This document shows positions 62,415-64,000 of a stretch of 64,000 nt of DNA, piece after piece. Position 1 is the first letter of the stretch. Every line of letters starts with the position of its first letter. The notes under the pieces were generated by a model that searched no databases, was not told where the DNA came from, and saw only the letters and a list, made by a program, of their open reading frames with translations. The translations under genes and the position numbers were made by a program. Source of the stretch: an uncultured Bacteroidia bacterium (GTDB taxonomy: Bacteria > Bacteroidota > Bacteroidia > Bacteroidales > Prolixibacteraceae); contig CAINLJ010000260.1 of NCBI GenBank assembly GCA_903850335.1, forward strand, positions 41,021-105,020. Reading direction: 5' to 3'.

Positions 62415-63647
62415 ATGAGATTGAAAGACTACAGACATACTACCATCAGTAAAAACTTATTGAGTAAGCATAATAAATCATGCATTTTACATACCATATG
62501 GGAGAATAAAGGAATTTCAAGAGTTGAGATTGCCCGTAACACCAATTTGAGTACTGCAACCGTCTCCCGACTAGTCGATTCTCTAATCAAAAATGACAAG
62601 TTATTGGAAGAGCGCGAAACTATCGCTATTTCTAAAGGTCGCCCAATGAAATCACTTTATTTTGGAAATAATGAGCGATTTATTATTGGAATTGATATTG
62701 GAACAACCTTCATAAGAGGTATGCTTACCAATATGAATGCTGAACCAATTAAAGAGATTGAAGTCGTTACTGAATCATTAAGAGAACCTGAATATGTTTT
62801 AAATAAGGTCGTTGACATGATAGACCGTCTTTCGAATACCAGTATGGTCAAGAGAGATCAGATTATCGGTGTAGGAATAGCTGTAGCCGGAACTGTTAAC
62901 CTTGAGAAAGGGATTGTTGTATACTCCCCTGCTTTTAACTGGCGGAACGTTCAGTTTTACGATTACATACAAAGCCGTATTAATTTGCCCCTTTTCTTCG
63001 ATAATGTCAACCGGGTTATGGCACTTGGTGAGTTAACATTTGGAAAGGGTAATGAATATGATAATATGATTTGCATTAACGTTGGTTACGGGATCGGTGC
63101 CGGGATTATTATCAATAAAAAACTTTTTTATGGTACAGACGGTATGGCCGGAGAATTTGGTCATGTTCCGGTTGCCGGCGACAACCTTATCATTTGTGCC
63201 TGCGGAAATAAGAATTGCCTGACCGCCTATTCATCAGGGGATTCCATTGCCCAAAGAGTCAGACTTTTGATGAGGGAAAAGTCATCGGAAATATTAATGA
63301 AATTATGCAATAGTAAACCAGAAGACCTGACGGCTAAAATTGTAGGAGAAGCTTTTCGCCTGAATGATCCAATTGCACGGCAAGTGTTTCAACAAGCCAT
63401 TTTCTACCTCGGACAATCCATAGCAGGACTTATTAATACCTTTAATCCGCAGGTCGTTTTTATTGGTGGTGGCGTGCCCCAAAGCGGTGATATTTTCTGG
63501 GAGCCCCTTAAAGAGATCGTAAATGAAAATGTCTTTGACAGGCTTTCAACAAAATATCAAATACTACCTGTCACTTTTCTTGACAGGGCTGCGATTTATG
63601 GCGCAATTGGCCTGGTGATTAAGGAAATTCTCAATATGGATATATAA
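62415..63647 (+). CDS. ROK-family transcriptional regulator (second)
   Basis: A 410-residue homologue of the regulator at 30212. The N-terminal helix-turn-helix (ARNTNLSTATVSRLVDSLI) is followed by the ROK fold: FIIGIDIGTTFIRGML, DNVNRVMALGE, GEFGHVPV and the zinc motif CACGNKNCLT, where the usual final Glu is Thr. The parallel DNxxRxMALGE segment in both regulators suggests a recent common ancestor. It closes the locus on the same strand, with about 150 nt between it and the fusion gene. Likely a repressor responding to a sugar from the target glycan; whether the two regulators share operators is unknown. Confidence 0.88.
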   Translation: MRLKDYRHTTISKNLLSKHNKSCILHTIWENKGISRVEIARNTNLSTATVSRLVDSLIKNDKLLEERETIAISKGRPMKSLYFGNNERFIIGIDIGTTFIRGMLTNMNAEPIKEIEVVTESLREPEYVLNKVVDMIDRLSNTSMVKRDQIIGVGIAVAGTVNLEKGIVVYSPAFNWRNVQFYDYIQSRINLPLFFDNVNRVMALGELTFGKGNEYDNMICINVGYGIGAGIIINKKLFYGTDGMAGEFGHVPVAGDNLIICACGNKNCLTAYSSGDSIAQRVRLLMREKSSEILMKLCNSKPEDLTAKIVGEAFRLNDPIARQVFQQAIFYLGQSIAGLINTFNPQVVFIGGGVPQSGDIFWEPLKEIVNENVFDRLSTKYQILPVTFLDRAAIYGAIGLVIKEILNMDI

Positions 63648-64000
63648 TGGATGATGTGGTTGGAATCAATTTTTCAAGATGCTCCAATAAAACTCCGGAC
63701 ATTGTTAATATTATGCTTGATTTGCGATAAATTCAGCTGTATTATGCTTCCCCGGCTAAAGTAAGGCGCTGGGAAACATGATAATATTTATAGATATTCC
63801 ATTAATAATTAATGACATATATATTCATTCCCGTAAGGTTTGCCTGATGCTGTTACCATTTTTAACCTATCCGAAAAAACTTGTTCAATGCTTCTGTTCC
63901 TTTATGGGATCACTGGTTTGCAGCAATAAAATTCATTTAATTGAAAAGATCCGAAATGTCGGAATATAATATATAATTACATATTAGTAATAAATAGATC
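63648..64000 (+). other. Right-end intergenic sequence
   Basis: About 350 bp after the second ROK gene. The 63-codon ORF at 63778 has no recognisable pattern and I do not support it. The region may hold regulatory sites for a gene beyond the window. Confidence 0.4.

Noticed and set aside
63778-63969. 63-codon ORF at the right end
   Set aside because: Composition is like translated AT-rich intergenic DNA, with no motif or ribosome site of note.
1-64000. CRISPR arrays, insertion sequences, tRNA or rRNA genes
   Set aside because: I looked for regular direct repeats, transposase motifs and tRNA-like cloverleaf ends on both strands by eye and found none that I could support.

Overview
The window looks like chromosomal DNA from an anaerobic or facultatively anaerobic Bacteroidota (Bacteroidia-like, genus not resolved). 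The evidence is a SusC/SusD pair, SPOR and TonB-linked proteins, many secreted glycosidases, oxygen-sensitive glycyl-radical chemistry, about 40-45% GC in most genes, weak Shine-Dalgarno sequences, and several Bacteroidota-type -7 boxes (TAnnTTTG) upstream of genes.

Left part (1-12349): mostly housekeeping. On the minus strand lie a SPOR-domain protein and a long PurF-like amidotransferase whose 3' end leaves the window. On the plus strand follow a U32 RNA-hydroxylase-type protein, an AlbA_2 domain protein, a YncE-propeller/phosphoesterase fusion, a TerC membrane protein and an alkaline phosphatase. Minus-strand genes for an alpha/beta hydrolase, an SDR oxidoreductase and a small Lys/Ala/Pro-rich exported protein complete this part.

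Middle part (13167-29462): a rhamnosidase block with a GH78-like enzyme, a TauE/SafE permease, two GH106-like enzymes and a GH127-like enzyme. A cytoplasmic Xaa-Pro aminopeptidase follows, then a glycyl-radical enzyme with its radical-SAM activase. The glycyl-radical enzyme matches trans-4-hydroxy-L-proline dehydratase (HypD) at every active-site motif I can recall. The second GH106 and the GH127 gene form a clearly GC-richer island.

Right part (30212-63647): a polysaccharide-utilisation-type locus, all on the plus strand and bracketed by two ROK-family regulators. It holds SusC, SusD, GH95, and four secreted proteins in the order A-B-B'-A' (A = LamG plus an unknown domain, B = unknown family). 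A broken GH36-like gene and a GNAT gene follow, then a third GH106, an HELGH metallopeptidase-like lipoprotein, GH31, a sulfatase, a clan-D-like glycosidase with a discoidin-like domain, and one 1143-residue fusion of an M1 aminopeptidase, HEAT-like repeats and a second sulfatase.

Reading the parts together (inference): the target seems to be a rhamnose-containing, partly sulfated glycan, possibly attached to protein. GH127-type enzymes, a Xaa-Pro aminopeptidase, a HypD-like dehydratase, an exported metallopeptidase and a peptidase-sulfatase fusion in one neighbourhood fit anaerobic use of hydroxyproline-rich glycoproteins (extensin or arabinogalactan-protein type, or algal wall glycoproteins). 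The A/B families and the M1-sulfatase fusion are the least explained parts. No tRNA, rRNA, CRISPR array, insertion sequence or integrase was recognised.
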